From Achromobacter sp. (GTDB lineage: Bacteria; Pseudomonadota; Gammaproteobacteria; Burkholderiales; Burkholderiaceae_B): a DNA stretch of 7,383 bases. The notes under the pieces are model-generated. The model was given only the letters and a program-made list of their open reading frames with translations, was not told the DNA's origin and did no database searches. The translations under genes and the position numbers were made by a program. How positions within the stretch are numbered: the stretch's first letter is position 1; the number at the start of each line of letters is the position of its first letter. The DNA is taken from assembly GCA_003454835.1 (NCBI GenBank), contig DMTA01000001.1, positions 1 to 7,383 on the forward strand, written 5' to 3'. Of this stretch, positions 6,570 to 7,383 are shown in pieces.

Positions 6570-6574
6570 GGGAG
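6570..6574 (+). promoter_or_regulatory. Ribosome binding site that selects the second ndh ATG
   Basis: GGGAG ends two bases before the ATG at 6577, too close, but five bases before the ATG at 6580, a workable distance. It therefore favours MLQSTS over MMLQSTS as the N-terminus. Confidence 0.5.
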
Positions 6575-6579
6575 CCATG

Positions 6580-7383
6580 ATGCTTCAATCGACGTCAGCA
6601 CCCTCCAAGCGCATCGTCATCGTCGGCGGTGGCGCAGGCGGCCTCGAACTGGCCGCCAAACTGGGCCGTACACACGGCCGCGAACACATCACCCTGGTCG
6701 ACAGCCGTCCTTTCCATATCTGGAAGCCTTCGCTGCATGAAGCGGCGGCGGGCACGCTGGACATCCACCAGGAAGGTCTTTCCTACCTGATGCTGGCCCA
6801 CCTGGACGGTTTCTCGTTCGCCCAGGGCCGCCTTGAAAGCGTCGACCGCGAACGCCGGATGATCACGGTGGACGCCGTCAACGACGCCCAGGGTCAAGAA
6901 GTCCTGCCGCGCCGCGAACTGGCGTACGACACGCTGGTCCTGGCGCTGGGCAGCACGTCCAACTTCTTCAACACGCCGGGCGCGGCCGAACATGCGGTCA
7001 CGCTGGACACCACCGAAAACGCCGAGCAGTTCCGCCTGACCATGCTCAAGGCCATGGCGCTGGTGGATCAGGCGAAGGTGCGCAATCCTTCCGCACGATT
7101 GGACCTCGTGATCGTCGGCGGCGGCGCCACCGGCGTGGAATTGGCGGTGGAATTGACCGAAGCCAGCCACGTCGTCAGCGCCTATGGCCTGCCGAACTTC
7201 CGCGCCGACCGCGATCTGGCGATCACACTGGTGGAAGGCGCGCCGCGCATTTTGTCCGCCCTGCCTGAAAAGATTTCGGTGGCGGCGACCAGGCGCCTGA
7301 CCGAATTGGGCATACGCGTCGAGACCTCATGCCGCGTATCCGAAGTCACGGACAACACCGTGCGCACGGCCGACGGCCGCGAG
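6580..7383 (+). CDS. ndh: Type II NADH:quinone dehydrogenase (NDH-2), partial
   Basis: The visible 268 residues are the N-terminal part of a flavoprotein that runs off the right edge. The family usually has about 400-450 residues. Numbering from the ATG at 6577, the FAD-binding Rossmann motif is VGGGAGGLELA (16-26) with acidic D42 after the second strand. RPFHIWKPSLHEAAAG (44-59) is a characteristic NDH-2 stretch. LALGSTSNFFNTPG (122-135) closes the first FAD segment. The second Rossmann motif for NADH is VIVGGGATGVELAVEL (178-193), with E220 in ITLVEGAPRIL favouring NADH. NDH-2 passes electrons from NADH to quinone at the cytoplasmic membrane without pumping protons. Two ATGs stand in tandem; GGGAG is best spaced for the second. 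It lies about 50 bases after dgkA on the same strand and may be cotranscribed or have its own promoter. Confidence 0.9.
   Translation, partial: MLQSTSAPSKRIVIVGGGAGGLELAAKLGRTHGREHITLVDSRPFHIWKPSLHEAAAGTLDIHQEGLSYLMLAHLDGFSFAQGRLESVDRERRMITVDAVNDAQGQEVLPRRELAYDTLVLALGSTSNFFNTPGAAEHAVTLDTTENAEQFRLTMLKAMALVDQAKVRNPSARLDLVIVGGGATGVELAVELTEASHVVSAYGLPNFRADRDLAITLVEGAPRILSALPEKISVAATRRLTELGIRVETSCRVSEVTDNTVRTADGRE

Overview
The window is GC-rich, densely packed bacterial chromosome. Protein style and gene content (a DgkA beginning MTHDPQHSPFKSTGG, a TRAP transporter beside a FadR-type regulator, and an NDH-2 gene) point to a betaproteobacterium of the order Burkholderiales, probably Alcaligenaceae such as Achromobacter or Bordetella. 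That assignment comes from family resemblance recalled by eye, not from a search.

Left and centre (1-5954, all minus strand). This is one catabolic locus. In the direction of transcription it reads: a FadR-subfamily GntR regulator (5954-5241); a 139-base gap with a strong hairpin, a small GT-N3-AC palindrome and a tandem 13/14-base repeat; the TRAP solute-binding protein DctP (5101-4127); a GC-rich hairpin; the small permease DctQ (4008-3382); the large permease DctM (3314-1905); a short-chain dehydrogenase of the DHRS6/2-keto-3-deoxy-L-fuconate dehydrogenase type (1892-1146); a fumarylacetoacetate-hydrolase-fold enzyme (1115-249); and the SAF-domain start of a UxaA-type sugar-acid dehydratase (217 to beyond base 1). 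The enzymes match the non-phosphorylative aldonate route. A dehydratase makes a 2-keto-3-deoxy acid, the dehydrogenase oxidises it to the 2,4-diketo acid, and the hydrolase cleaves that to pyruvate plus a small hydroxy acid. The TRAP system would import the sugar acid, and the FCD-domain regulator would sense it or an intermediate. The exact substrate (L-fuconate, D-arabinonate, L-galactonate or similar) cannot be read from the sequence.

Right (5955-7383, plus strand). A 174-base divergent intergenic region holds a 17-base palindrome near gntR and a structured leader before dgkA. dgkA encodes diacylglycerol kinase (6129-6527). After 49-52 bases comes a type II NADH dehydrogenase (ndh), which runs off the right edge. 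These look like housekeeping membrane-lipid and respiratory genes flanking the catabolic locus.

I found no RNA genes, CRISPR arrays, insertion sequences or phage genes, and no obviously new defence or mobile system. The points most worth a second look are the undetermined substrate of the operon, the dctP-dctQ hairpin, the candidate regulator sites, the dgkA leader with competing hairpins, and an apparently enlarged DctM.
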